The notes: a model not told the origin generated them from the sequence alone. Counted from the first letter of the stretch, positions 1 to 6,714 are shown. The stretch: DNA of 8,261 nucleotides from Candidatus Subteraquimicrobium carltonvillense (GCA_002339355.1 DDKQ01000060.1:1-8261); one strand, 5' to 3'. Program-made: numbers and translations.

Positions 1-3000
1 ACATTGGTAGCCATGCCCGCCGAAGTAAAGGCGGATTTATTCCATCCAGGGAAGAAAGGAGAAAACTGCAAGGATACCGCAGGATAGGAAACCTTATATG
101 GGACCACGGTGGTCGAGTCGGTCACCGCCAGGGGTGGCGCACCATCATGACACTTCAGGCAAAAATCGATCATGCTTCCCGTCCAAAGATTCTTCGTATT
201 ATCGGGATCGGATATCATCGCACCCGCCGCTGCTTGGACGACATGGGGTCCATGGCAACTTGAGCACTCAACCTTGGCACCGGTCTCTGAGGTTATATCA
301 TGGTGAGAGGGTAAGCTGAATTGATTCTGTATATCCCAATTGTTGAGAGTATTGGGTAGATTCGCAGAATTGTGACAGCTGTAGCAGAGTTCCTCCTCCA
401 ATCCTCTGTTTAATCGGGGGAAGTCCGAACCATGGTTTTGATGACAATTAATGCACTTTATGAGCGTTCCCGATGGGGGATCAAGGGTCTTGACATCATG
501 AGAGGAAAGACCGGAGAACCCGGTGATGTGATCGCCACCTAAAGCATAACCCAAACCCAGATCAGAAACACCGTGGCAAGCTCCACAGAAATCATTTCCC
601 TGGTAAATCTTATTGCCTTCGGGATCAGTAACCCTTAGCAATCTTGAATAATAATTTCCGAGATCATCCTTATTTCCATGGGTGTTGTGGCAGTGTGAAC
701 AATCAAGAATGTGACTGGGATCCGTGATGAATAATAGGTCTTTAATCGGGTGACGGGATTGGTGAGGGCTATCATAAGCATCTCTGATATTGGTAACATC
801 TCCCATCCCATCATGGCAAGTAAGACAGAGCTCCGCCTGAATTTCACGAGCCAGGTAATTATCGCCCACCGCTGTATGATTTCGATGACAACAGGCGCAG
901 GTATCGGTATCCACGGTATAATCCCTATGTGGAGTGGAGATTACCACGGGATTATTGACGACCACGATTATGGCATCGGTGCTTATATTGTCCGCTTTAT
1001 CCTTCACTATCAATCTTATGGTGTAGGTTCCATTGGAAATTCCCAGCGTGTATCCGGATTCAAGGGCATTGTCCAAGATGGGAGTGGTGTGCACGGCCCC
1101 TAATAGCGTCCAGGTGGTGGGTGCGGAGGTAGCACCATATTCCAGCTTGTATTGACCAAAATTTTCATCTGTGGCTGTACCGTAAATGGTTATGATTCCA
1201 CTAACTTCGCTATCGGTAGCCGGTTGGCTAATGGAAGCCTGAGGAGGAGTATTGTCCACGGTTACGTTTACCCCGGGTTCAGGGGTCTCAACATTGCCAT
1301 AATTATCGATTGCCCTGGATTTGATGTTGTAAACACCGTCGGCGGGTAATGTCCAGCTAAAGCTCCAGGTCTCAGTGCCAACTGCATCTTGCCAGGTATT
1401 TCCACCATCCGTCGAAACCTGCACCTTTGCGATCCCCGAGCCTCTCAGATTATCCCGAGCCATGCCCGTTATGTCGTATGTGACGCCCTTAAGATGTGAA
1501 CCATCGGCTGGATCGGTAATTGTAGAGGTTGGAGCGATGTCATCTGGAGGTAAGGAGTAGTCCACCACCAGTTTGGGTCTTAAGGTTGGATCGTCTGCAT
1601 AATCCGAGGAGTAGAATACCCCGCCTTCGACGATACCAGTCTCACTGGTGAGCAGGACTATTCCCTTATTTATTTCCCTTCCGGCGTGCCAATCACTCAC
1701 CAGCGTGGTGATATCCCAGCTCTTCCAAACACCCGCTGCATCCATGAACTGACGATCCAAAATCTCTTCAAAACTCGGTTGGGTGTCCCAGGTAATTCCG
1801 TCCGCGGGAACGGCACCCGTGCCCTCTCCCCACCCGGAAGTCACCTTGCGGACGTAGACATTCCCACCAAAGGCACTTTTAGCATAGAGTTGCAAGCTCG
1901 CGGAATTGATTATACTCTTGGAGGGAATGGAGCTTAAGTCGAACTGCAAAAAGCTTCTTGTCGTGGTCACCGTTCCAGTCCAGGCATTTAACGTCGCGTC
2001 CGCGCCGAAATTGACATCGGGTTGAGTGCTATCAACATAGGCATCCTTCCCCACAATGGGATCGGGCTGTATCACCACGGTGGGATCGATTATCACAGGG
2101 AATGTAGCAGTCTTCAACCAAGCGGGATCGACGGTGAGAGTGAGAAGGCTCTTGCCCTTTATCTTTTTCAAGGTTACATCCACATTACTCATTCTGTCCT
2201 CAAAATCCTTGGCAAAGGGGGAAACGGTCCTACAATTGCCAAAGTCTAGCGACCCGCCCTTCAAAGGAGCAATGGACTTATTAGAGATGACTTCAAAGAC
2301 AAAGGAATGAGGAGCCGAGCTCTCTTTAAGGATTATCTCCTCCTTAACATAAGTCGCTCCAACCTTGTACCGCATATCGGTGGATTTAAATGCATTTTCA
2401 TAGGTTATTCGGTTTTTGTAGACCTCCCCATGGACACGTTTTGCACCTTTGGGGATGAATTTGACCTCCGTTTTGTCGACCTTTAGTGTGAGACTCGGCG
2501 TAGTGGAACCGAAGGCAGCCCGAAATGGAACATGGGTAACCTTTAAATTTTTAATGCTTGGGTTAAGCTCATGCCATCCGCCAACATCATCCTTGTAGTG
2601 AACTGGTGTGGCATAAATCACCGCGGTCATGGTACCATCGGGATTTTTAAAGACCTTAGCATATTGTGAGCGCAGTTGAACGAGTTCCCCAAAAGTGTGT
2701 TCGGAAATCGAAGCCGCGGGTAATATGCATTTTATACACAATCCGAACATTAAGAAACTCGTTGCAAAGGAGACAATTATGGCTAAGTCCAGGACAACGG
2801 TGATAAAATCCCTTCTCTTGATGTTCAAAATCCATTTGCGCATTCCCCGGCGTATTTTTTGGAGATGCGTTAAGACCAACTCCGTGACCGTCAAATGTTG
2901 GTGGAGATTTCCAAAAGTGGGCGAGAAAGCATTCGAAACAAAGCGGCATTTCACCACATTAAAGGGATTATACATGTAGAGCAGAGTAAATAGATTGTGC

Positions 3001-3053
3001 ATTTTTTCACTAAATCCTTCAATAAAATAGCTTCTTTCCATTATTTTGTTCAT
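1..3053 (-). CDS. Large membrane-anchored/secreted multiheme cytochrome c with DNRLRE and Ig-like domains (3' end outside window)
   Basis: The frame is open from 3053 to the left edge (1017 residues seen, no stop). ATG 3051-3053 is chosen because GGAG lies 6 nt upstream; ATG 2841-2843 is the main alternative. Residues about 83-105 form one hydrophobic helix, just after KRRDFI. Residues about 120-335 are an unassigned beta-rich region. About 335-500 is a DNRLRE-type domain, from DAYVDSTQPDVNFGAD to RPKLVVDYS. Two Ig-like/bacterial surface domains follow (about 506-600 and 600-702). The rest is a c-type cytochrome with CXXCH haem sites starting at residues 719, 743, 785, 823, 867, 890, 930 and 965. 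Sites 1, 3, 5 and 7 are CXXCHxxH and the others plain CXXCH, the pattern of the doubled-CXXCH family. Such domains bind covalent haem outside the cytoplasmic membrane and carry electrons. The partner and terminal acceptor are unknown, and the C-terminus with possible further haems is missing. Confidence 0.93.
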   Translation of the reverse strand, partial: MNKIMERSYFIEGFSEKMHNLFTLLYMYNPFNVVKCRFVSNAFSPTFGNLHQHLTVTELVLTHLQKIRRGMRKWILNIKRRDFITVVLDLAIIVSFATSFLMFGLCIKCILPAASISEHTFGELVQLRSQYAKVFKNPDGTMTAVIYATPVHYKDDVGGWHELNPSIKNLKVTHVPFRAAFGSTTPSLTLKVDKTEVKFIPKGAKRVHGEVYKNRITYENAFKSTDMRYKVGATYVKEEIILKESSAPHSFVFEVISNKSIAPLKGGSLDFGNCRTVSPFAKDFEDRMSNVDVTLKKIKGKSLLTLTVDPAWLKTATFPVIIDPTVVIQPDPIVGKDAYVDSTQPDVNFGADATLNAWTGTVTTTRSFLQFDLSSIPSKSIINSASLQLYAKSAFGGNVYVRKVTSGWGEGTGAVPADGITWDTQPSFEEILDRQFMDAAGVWKSWDITTLVSDWHAGREINKGIVLLTSETGIVEGGVFYSSDYADDPTLRPKLVVDYSLPPDDIAPTSTITDPADGSHLKGVTYDITGMARDNLRGSGIAKVQVSTDGGNTWQDAVGTETWSFSWTLPADGVYNIKSRAIDNYGNVETPEPGVNVTVDNTPPQASISQPATDSEVSGIITIYGTATDENFGQYKLEYGATSAPTTWTLLGAVHTTPILDNALESGYTLGISNGTYTIRLIVKDKADNISTDAIIVVVNNPVVISTPHRDYTVDTDTCACCHRNHTAVGDNYLAREIQAELCLTCHDGMGDVTNIRDAYDSPHQSRHPIKDLLFITDPSHILDCSHCHNTHGNKDDLGNYYSRLLRVTDPEGNKIYQGNDFCGACHGVSDLGLGYALGGDHITGFSGLSSHDVKTLDPPSGTLIKCINCHQNHGSDFPRLNRGLEEELCYSCHNSANLPNTLNNWDIQNQFSLPSHHDITSETGAKVECSSCHGPHVVQAAAGAMISDPDNTKNLWTGSMIDFCLKCHDGAPPLAVTDSTTVVPYKVSYPAVSLQFSPFFPGWNKSAFTSAGMATN
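147..899 (-). other. Haem-binding region: eight CXXCH sites in four alternating pairs
   Basis: The codons for the haem sites are at 885-899 (CACCH, then RNH), 813-827 (CLTCH), 687-701 (CSHCH, NTH), 573-587 (CGACH), 441-455 (CINCH, QNH), 372-386 (CYSCH), 252-266 (CSSCH, GPH) and 147-161 (CLKCH). Every odd-numbered site has an extra His three residues after the haem His; every even-numbered site lacks it. In doubled-CXXCH cytochromes the extra His commonly serves as distal ligand of a neighbouring haem, so bis-His low-potential haems are expected (inference). The region continues towards the left edge, so eight is a minimum. Confidence 0.93.
1557..2045 (-). other. DNRLRE domain within the cytochrome
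   Basis: The translation opens with DAYVDSTQPDVNFGAD, passes through RSFLQFDLSSIPS and WDTQPS, and closes with RPKLVVDYS. These are the usual landmarks of the DNRLRE domain found in secreted bacterial proteins with beta-sandwich repeats. It probably acts as a surface-exposed structural or adhesion module that separates the membrane anchor from the haem domain. Assignment is from motif recognition, not a profile search. Confidence 0.8.
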
Positions 3054-3059
3054 TTTTAA

Positions 3060-3063
3060 CTCC
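3060..3063 (-). promoter_or_regulatory. Ribosome binding site of the cytochrome gene
   Basis: GGAG on the minus strand, 6 nt before ATG 3051-3053. No comparable site precedes ATG 3000-3002 (AAGGA but 12-13 nt away) or ATG 2841-2843 (a G-run separated by a single base). It is the main reason for choosing the long N-terminus. Confidence 0.55.
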
Positions 3064-3129
3064 ATATTTCCACTGGTATTTTACCTAATCAAAGTATTTT
3101 TTAGACATTAAAGTATATTTCCTCGCATT

Positions 3130-3202
3130 TCGGCTCCCATTGATTTTAAGTCAAAAGCAATGAAAAGCCGACCCCCTCCTTTTTGGATTTTCGGAATCGG
3201 CT
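3130..3202 (-). promoter_or_regulatory. Leader hairpin with competing pairing partner upstream of the cytochrome gene
   Basis: On the plus strand, TCGGCT (3130-3135) and CATTG (3138-3142) pair with CAATG (3158-3162) and AGCCGA (3166-3171). TTTT (3144-3147) and AAAA (3153-3156) also pair around a 5-nt loop. This gives a 42-nt imperfect hairpin with 15 base pairs. AGCCGA 3166-3171 can instead pair with a second TCGGCT at 3197-3202. In the transcript that alternative hairpin comes first and is followed by a short U-run, so it could act as a weak terminator of the upstream gene or as an attenuator for the cytochrome. I do not recognise a known riboswitch class here. Confidence 0.35.
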
Positions 3203-3205
3203 ATG

Positions 3206-3240
3206 CTCCTGCATCTATTGCTATCAGCTGAAAGCTGATC
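3206..3240. repeat. Heptanucleotide degenerate tandem array (about 5 units) with hairpin
   Basis: The plus strand reads in 7-bp steps: TCCTGCA, TCTATTG, CTATCAG, CTGAAAG, CTGATCT. The last three are close variants. They form a perfect 7-bp inverted repeat, ATCAGCT (3223-3229) and AGCTGAT (3233-3239), around GAA. The array touches the stop codon of the gene ending at 3240 and belongs to the same style as the arrays near 6715 and 7457. Confidence 0.55.
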
Positions 3241-4094
3241 TAAGGAATATACTTTGTGACAGCTACAATATCTTCATAAAGCTCCTTGGGTTTGCCCGTG
3301 GCAGACATCATGTGAATTTCATAAACTATAACACCATCATACCAACTGAGTGTGGCGTAGGTTGTGACATCCGTTCCAAAGTAAGCTGGATGACCACGAA
3401 TTGTAGTAGTCCTTGCATCTGAGGGAAAGGCTTTCTTGCTCACGGAATCGATGAATGCCTTGGCACTTTCCAAGCTTCCCCTGTTGTACACCGATATCAA
3501 CAATGATTCCACACGAGGGTGATTTTTAGGTATATAACCACAACAAGCATAATTATCGCCTCTTGCTATATTCCCCGTGGTAAATCCGGGGATATCCTTC
3601 GGCAGAAGAGCAGCAAGATCTACAGCGGGTGGAGTGGATACACCCGGGGTAGGTGGTGTGCCTGGACTTGGTGTGGGTATACCCGGACTTGGTGGTTCAC
3701 CTGGAGTAGTGCCAGGGCTGGGTGGAGTACCAGAAACTGCCGCTTCGATCTGCTGCAACTGCGTTTTGACGTTCTCAAATTTTGGATCAAGCTTTGATAC
3801 CTTCCCAAGTGTCTTCTTCGCCTGAGATAGCTTTTTTTCCGCTAGCTGCTTCTGGGCTTTAGCATAAAGTTCCTCGCATTTTTTATGTCTCTCACAAATG
3901 GATTTGACCGTTTTTACCTTAAATCTATTTGCCATCCACCTCGGTACCCTAATAGTCCTCGTGCTATCCTCAATCACGTGCCCATAGCGGCAAAGGACTT
4001 TCTTCCCCACCTTCACAGGGGTTGTGCCCGCATAAGCCACAACACCGAGAGCCAAGATAATAATGACTGCAATGACTATCTTCTTTCTTTCCAT
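3240..4094 (-). CDS. Membrane-anchored Cys/His + TPR-like + Pro-rich stalk protein (paralog B)
   Basis: 284 residues; start ATG 4092-4094, the only ATG near the 5' end, with purine-rich AAGGCGATGGGG just upstream. Residues 5-22 form a signal anchor or Sec signal (possible cleavage after AYA, residue 22). Then comes CRYGH (C35, H39), IRVPRW, and CERHKKC (C67, H70, C73), a possible metal site. Residues 76-117 form one TPR-like helical hairpin ending in LDPKF. A Pro/Gly/Thr stalk spans about 121-157. The C-terminal domain (about 160-284) includes YFGTD, LSWYDG and ELYEDIVAVTKYI. The protein aligns along its whole length with the gene at 5646-6539. It should face the outside of the membrane. It lies 67 bp downstream of the ATPase-like gene, probably in one operon. 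No function is recognised. Confidence 0.9.
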   Translation of the reverse strand: MERKKIVIAVIIILALGVVAYAGTTPVKVGKKVLCRYGHVIEDSTRTIRVPRWMANRFKVKTVKSICERHKKCEELYAKAQKQLAEKKLSQAKKTLGKVSKLDPKFENVKTQLQQIEAAVSGTPPSPGTTPGEPPSPGIPTPSPGTPPTPGVSTPPAVDLAALLPKDIPGFTTGNIARGDNYACCGYIPKNHPRVESLLISVYNRGSLESAKAFIDSVSKKAFPSDARTTTIRGHPAYFGTDVTTYATLSWYDGVIVYEIHMMSATGKPKELYEDIVAVTKYIP

Positions 4095-4140
4095 TTCCCC
4101 ATCGCCTTGGAAATATCCATTTTTAAAAATTTGAATTAAG

Positions 4141-4162
4141 GATTTATTATCCCTGATAAATC
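4141..4162 (-). other. Small hairpin at the 3' end of the ATPase-like gene
   Basis: A perfect 7-bp inverted repeat, GATTTAT (4141-4147) and ATAAATC (4156-4162), surrounds an 8-nt loop. Its first base on the minus strand is the G of the TAG stop codon. There is no U-run directly after it, so it is more likely an RNA-processing or stability element inside the operon than a full terminator. The rest of the 67-bp gap is AT-rich, with nothing else recognised. Confidence 0.35.
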
Positions 4163-5616
4163 TATATATCGAGGTCTGACCCTAGTTTTGCTAGTTTTGT
4201 CTTGACGAAATCGGCATCAATGGTGGGATAGCCAGCCAGTTTCCCTTCCTCGATCAATCTCGCCGAATTAAATAAAATCCCCAAGGCATCTCCATTCAAA
4301 AGACTGACCATCTCTTTGACGCCATCTTCAGAAAAGGGATATAACTCATTGAGCCCCTTGCTTTTCATATTCTCCAATTCCTGACTCCGATAAAAATCCG
4401 ATTTGAGGAAACTAATGAGCAAATCGGTAGTCTGTTGATGATCGATGGGGAAGGAAATATCGAGATAGCATAAACTGAGATCTAAAGATATCTCCAGCCG
4501 CCCGCTTAGATATTCCTCTCCTATTTGTTCAATAAGATAAGGAACACAGGCGAAAGTTAATAGGCTCTTGCCCGCCGATAACCACTTTAATTCGGCGACT
4601 GCCCCGAAGAACATCGCTCTTTCCGTATCCTCAAGGGCAGTCCATCCTTCAAGTTGATCGATGAAGATCACCACTTTCTCATAAAAGGTCAGGATGAGTT
4701 GCAACAGTGCGGGAAGCGTCCCCCGATAGTCCACTATCGATTGGAGCTTAGAATGTCCCTCGCTAAATCCCTCTTTGACGGCTATAGTAATAGCTTCTTT
4801 AATTTGAGAGCCAAATTGAGTTTTCTCTAATGTACCCTCGATAAATTTAACCAGATTTTCCCTCAATCCCTTAAGTTTCTTATCTTCTTCAGTCTCCTCC
4901 CTAACCTCCTCTTTTTGCTCTTCAGCCTCGGGTTTTGCCCCCTCCTCTTCCGCCTCTTCTACCTCTTCACGCTCTTCCTGTTTTCCCTCCTCGGTTTCCT
5001 CAACCTCCTCCGCTTTCTCTTCCTCTTTAATCTCCTCTTTCTTCTCAACTTCTTTCTCCTCTTCCTCGATGAATAGAATCTGATCTAATGCTTGTCCCTC
5101 CGTCTCATTCATATCCCTGAGGAGCTTTGAGATATCTATCTCGGGCAAAACTTCAGAGGACTTGCCACTAGCCTGGAGTTTCTTTAGCTCTTCGTAAATA
5201 AAGGCATATACGCATCTCCGAAAATGCATCTCGATGAACCGATCCATGATTATCTTAAAGATACCCTGAAGTGGATTTTCATAAATCAAGGGTAAGGGGA
5301 TATAAACCGGGAATAAGCGCGGAGCTTCAGATTCGAAAATGGTTCGGAACAGAGCACTCATGACTGAGATGTTATACTCCCCCGAAGCTTTTGCATCCTT
5401 TAAGATCCAAACATTAGGAGCCTTTGGCTCTTTGACAAGGGTTTTTATCAAAGAGAGCACCTTGTTAGTCTCTTTTTTACATATCTCTTTTGTAAATATG
5501 GTTCTTTTATCCTCCCCTTCTTCGATAACTTCAGATGGGAAAGGATTCTTTTCCAGGAAATATTGGGGATACTCTACAGCTTCAACGGCTTTCTTTTTTT
5601 CAAAAAATTCCTCCAT
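4162..5616 (-). CDS. AAA/ORC-like P-loop protein with degenerate Walker A and Glu-rich insertion (probable pseudo-ATPase)
   Basis: 484 residues; ATG 5614-5616, with an in-frame stop just upstream and GGAGG 11 nt away. The N-terminus (YFLEKNPFP, residues 19-27) resembles the entry segment of AAA/ORC-type ATPases. The strand VWIL (69-72) is where a Walker A loop should follow, but residues 73-84 read KDAKASGEYNIS, with no GxxxxGK[ST]. VYIPLP (104-109) follows. Residues about 183-246 are mostly Glu and Lys, a charged disordered or coiled insertion. Walker B is recognisable as VVIFIDQLEGW (315-325). FACVP (355-359) fits a sensor-1 strand, and YPFSEDGVKEM onwards (426-460) fits the helical lid. 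There the usual GNPR-like sensor-2 Arg is replaced in GDALGI. No signal or membrane helix is visible, so it should be cytoplasmic. Sitting between the two paralogs suggests a shared complex. Catalysis looks unlikely, but a nucleotide-independent scaffold is only inferred. Confidence 0.88.
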   Translation of the reverse strand: MEEFFEKKKAVEAVEYPQYFLEKNPFPSEVIEEGEDKRTIFTKEICKKETNKVLSLIKTLVKEPKAPNVWILKDAKASGEYNISVMSALFRTIFESEAPRLFPVYIPLPLIYENPLQGIFKIIMDRFIEMHFRRCVYAFIYEELKKLQASGKSSEVLPEIDISKLLRDMNETEGQALDQILFIEEEEKEVEKKEEIKEEEKAEEVEETEEGKQEEREEVEEAEEEGAKPEAEEQKEEVREETEEDKKLKGLRENLVKFIEGTLEKTQFGSQIKEAITIAVKEGFSEGHSKLQSIVDYRGTLPALLQLILTFYEKVVIFIDQLEGWTALEDTERAMFFGAVAELKWLSAGKSLLTFACVPYLIEQIGEEYLSGRLEISLDLSLCYLDISFPIDHQQTTDLLISFLKSDFYRSQELENMKSKGLNELYPFSEDGVKEMVSLLNGDALGILFNSARLIEEGKLAGYPTIDADFVKTKLAKLGSDLDI

Positions 5617-5627
5617 TTTGGATCAAG

Positions 5628-5632
5628 CCTCC
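5628..5632 (-). promoter_or_regulatory. Ribosome binding site of the ATPase-like gene
   Basis: GGAGG on the minus strand, 11 nt before ATG 5614-5616, which is longer than usual spacing. An in-frame TGA (5623-5625) lies between it and the ATG, so no longer protein is possible. It sits in the 29-bp gap after the stop of the upstream gene, as expected within one operon. Confidence 0.55.
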
Positions 5633-5645
5633 ATGCCTGGATTTA

Positions 5646-6539
5646 CTAGATTTTTTTGGATATGGCGACTATATCATCGTAAACCTTCTTAGGGTGCGTT
5701 GAGGAATATATTTCCACCGCAAAGATTAGACCGTCCCGACGCCAGGTAAGAACCGCGAATTGACGACCATCCGTGCCGAAGTAACAAGAACGCCCATCTA
5801 CGGTGACATCGCGGCGGCTATCTACGGGGTAGTACCATTTTATCTCCTTCTCCATTAGGGCTTCGGCATCTTTCGGTCTCCCACCCTGCCGTACCATAAT
5901 GGTGAGAAATTTCACTTTCGACTCAGTTTTGGGTTTGAAAACCCTATTCGCGGAGAGCACATCCTCGTGCTCAGAATAAAGGGTATATCCCTCAAGAGTC
6001 TTTGGTATGAGGGAAAGGAGGGGACCGGTGAAGACTTCACCCTCAGAGGGTGGTGGAGCGCCCGGAGGACTTGGTGCTGGCTCCGCGCCGGGTTGAGTGC
6101 TGGGTTCAGCACTCGGTTCAGTTCCTGGAGCTGGAGCTTCGCCTGTTTCCGCAGCAATGGCTTTCTCTACTTTCTCCAATCTCTTCTGAGTATCCTTGAA
6201 CTTTGGATCCAGACTCCGCACCTGCTCAAGCAATCTCCGACCCGCTTCAAGGTCGCCTTTATCTAAAGCTTTCAAAGCCTGCTTGTAAAGCTTTTCACAG
6301 ACTTTATGCTTGTCACAAGTGGCCTTGGCGATTTCTACTTTGTACCTTCCCGCCTTCCACCTGGGAACTTTGATGAGCTTAGTGTTATCCTTGATTACAT
6401 GTCCGTATCTGCATAGAAGCTTTGAGCCAGTTCTCACCTTCACCGGTTGGAAGGCAAAAGCCAAACCGGAGATTAAACCGGCTATAATCGCGAAAATAAT
6501 TATGTATTTAACCTTACGTGTTAACTTAACCCTTATCAT
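5646..6539 (-). CDS. Membrane-anchored Cys/His + TPR-like + Pro/Ala-rich stalk protein (paralog A)
   Basis: 297 residues; ATG 6537-6539, with GGA about 6 nt upstream in GGAATTGGG. A basic N-terminus (RVKLTRKVK) precedes one hydrophobic helix at 11-31, which anchors it with the rest outside. CRYGH (C43, H47), IKVPRW and CDKHKVC (C75, H78, C81) match the downstream paralog with identical 32-residue spacing between the first and second Cys. Residues 84-128 form a TPR-like hairpin (LYKQALKAL to LDPKF). A Pro/Ala/Glu stalk runs 131-168. The C-terminal domain, about 172-297, contains SLIPKTLEGY, YFGTD, LTWRRDG and KKVYDDIVAISKKI. It is the first gene of the probable three-gene operon, with only 29 bp to the next. 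The Cys/His set could bind zinc or another metal. I cannot name the family; a sensor or assembly role in the envelope is conjecture. Confidence 0.9.
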   Translation of the reverse strand: MIRVKLTRKVKYIIIFAIIAGLISGLAFAFQPVKVRTGSKLLCRYGHVIKDNTKLIKVPRWKAGRYKVEIAKATCDKHKVCEKLYKQALKALDKGDLEAGRRLLEQVRSLDPKFKDTQKRLEKVEKAIAAETGEAPAPGTEPSAEPSTQPGAEPAPSPPGAPPPSEGEVFTGPLLSLIPKTLEGYTLYSEHEDVLSANRVFKPKTESKVKFLTIMVRQGGRPKDAEALMEKEIKWYYPVDSRRDVTVDGRSCYFGTDGRQFAVLTWRRDGLIFAVEIYSSTHPKKVYDDIVAISKKI

Positions 6540-6555
6540 CCCAATTCCATTTTAA

Positions 6556-6584
6556 ACTATAAGGAGCTTTTTACATCCTGTATC
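6556..6584 (-). promoter_or_regulatory. Weak candidate promoter for the three-gene operon
   Basis: On the minus strand TATAGT (6556-6561) matches five of six -10 positions. The hexamer 17 nt upstream, GATACA (6579-6584), matches a -35 only in its last three bases and lies inside the heptamer array. The position is right for a short leader before ATG 6537-6539, but the call is weak. Confidence 0.2.
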
Positions 6585-6615
6585 CTGTATCTTGAATCTT
6601 GCATCTTTCATCTTT
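6574..6615. repeat. Heptanucleotide degenerate tandem array, six units
   Basis: Six consecutive 7-bp units on the plus strand: CATCCTG, TATCCTG, TATCTTG, AATCTTG, CATCTTT, CATCTTT. Each differs from its neighbour by one or two bases, as expected from slippage plus drift. It lies in the region that should hold the operon promoter. Confidence 0.8.
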
Positions 6616-6714
6616 GGAATTAATTCGCCCTTCTACCTCGTGTTTCCTTCTCATTCCACTTAAGATTAACAGATTTTTAACACAATTGCAGCACGTAAAT
6701 TATTGATTTTTCGA
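6616..6714. other. Intergenic DNA between two heptamer arrays, no feature seen
   Basis: AT-rich sequence with no coding frame of plausible quality on either strand, no RNA gene and no repeat that I can see. It may hold upstream promoter elements of the operon starting at 6539, but I find no convincing -35/-10 pair. Confidence 0.4.

Noticed and set aside
98..2310. Several short plus-strand frames across the cytochrome gene
   Set aside because: They are antisense shadows of a frame that I checked codon by codon and that contains clear haem, DNRLRE and Ig-like motifs.
2656..2979. Overlapping frames on both strands near the cytochrome N-terminus (97 and 94 codons)
   Set aside because: Both overlap the continuous cytochrome frame and have no recognisable motif. 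They follow from the openness of this AT-rich segment.
3099..3120. TATACT/TAAAAT-like -10 boxes before the cytochrome gene
   Set aside because: The region is AT-rich and no -35-like hexamer sits at 16-18 nt from either box, so a promoter could not be placed.
3130..3171. The long hairpin as a rho-independent terminator of the gene ending at 3240
   Set aside because: On the minus strand it is followed by AATGCGAGG, not a U-run. Only the alternative pairing has a short U-run.
3519..3825. Gly/Pro-rich plus-strand frames opposite paralog B
   Set aside because: They arise from the antisense of the Pro-rich stalk repeats and lack start signals.
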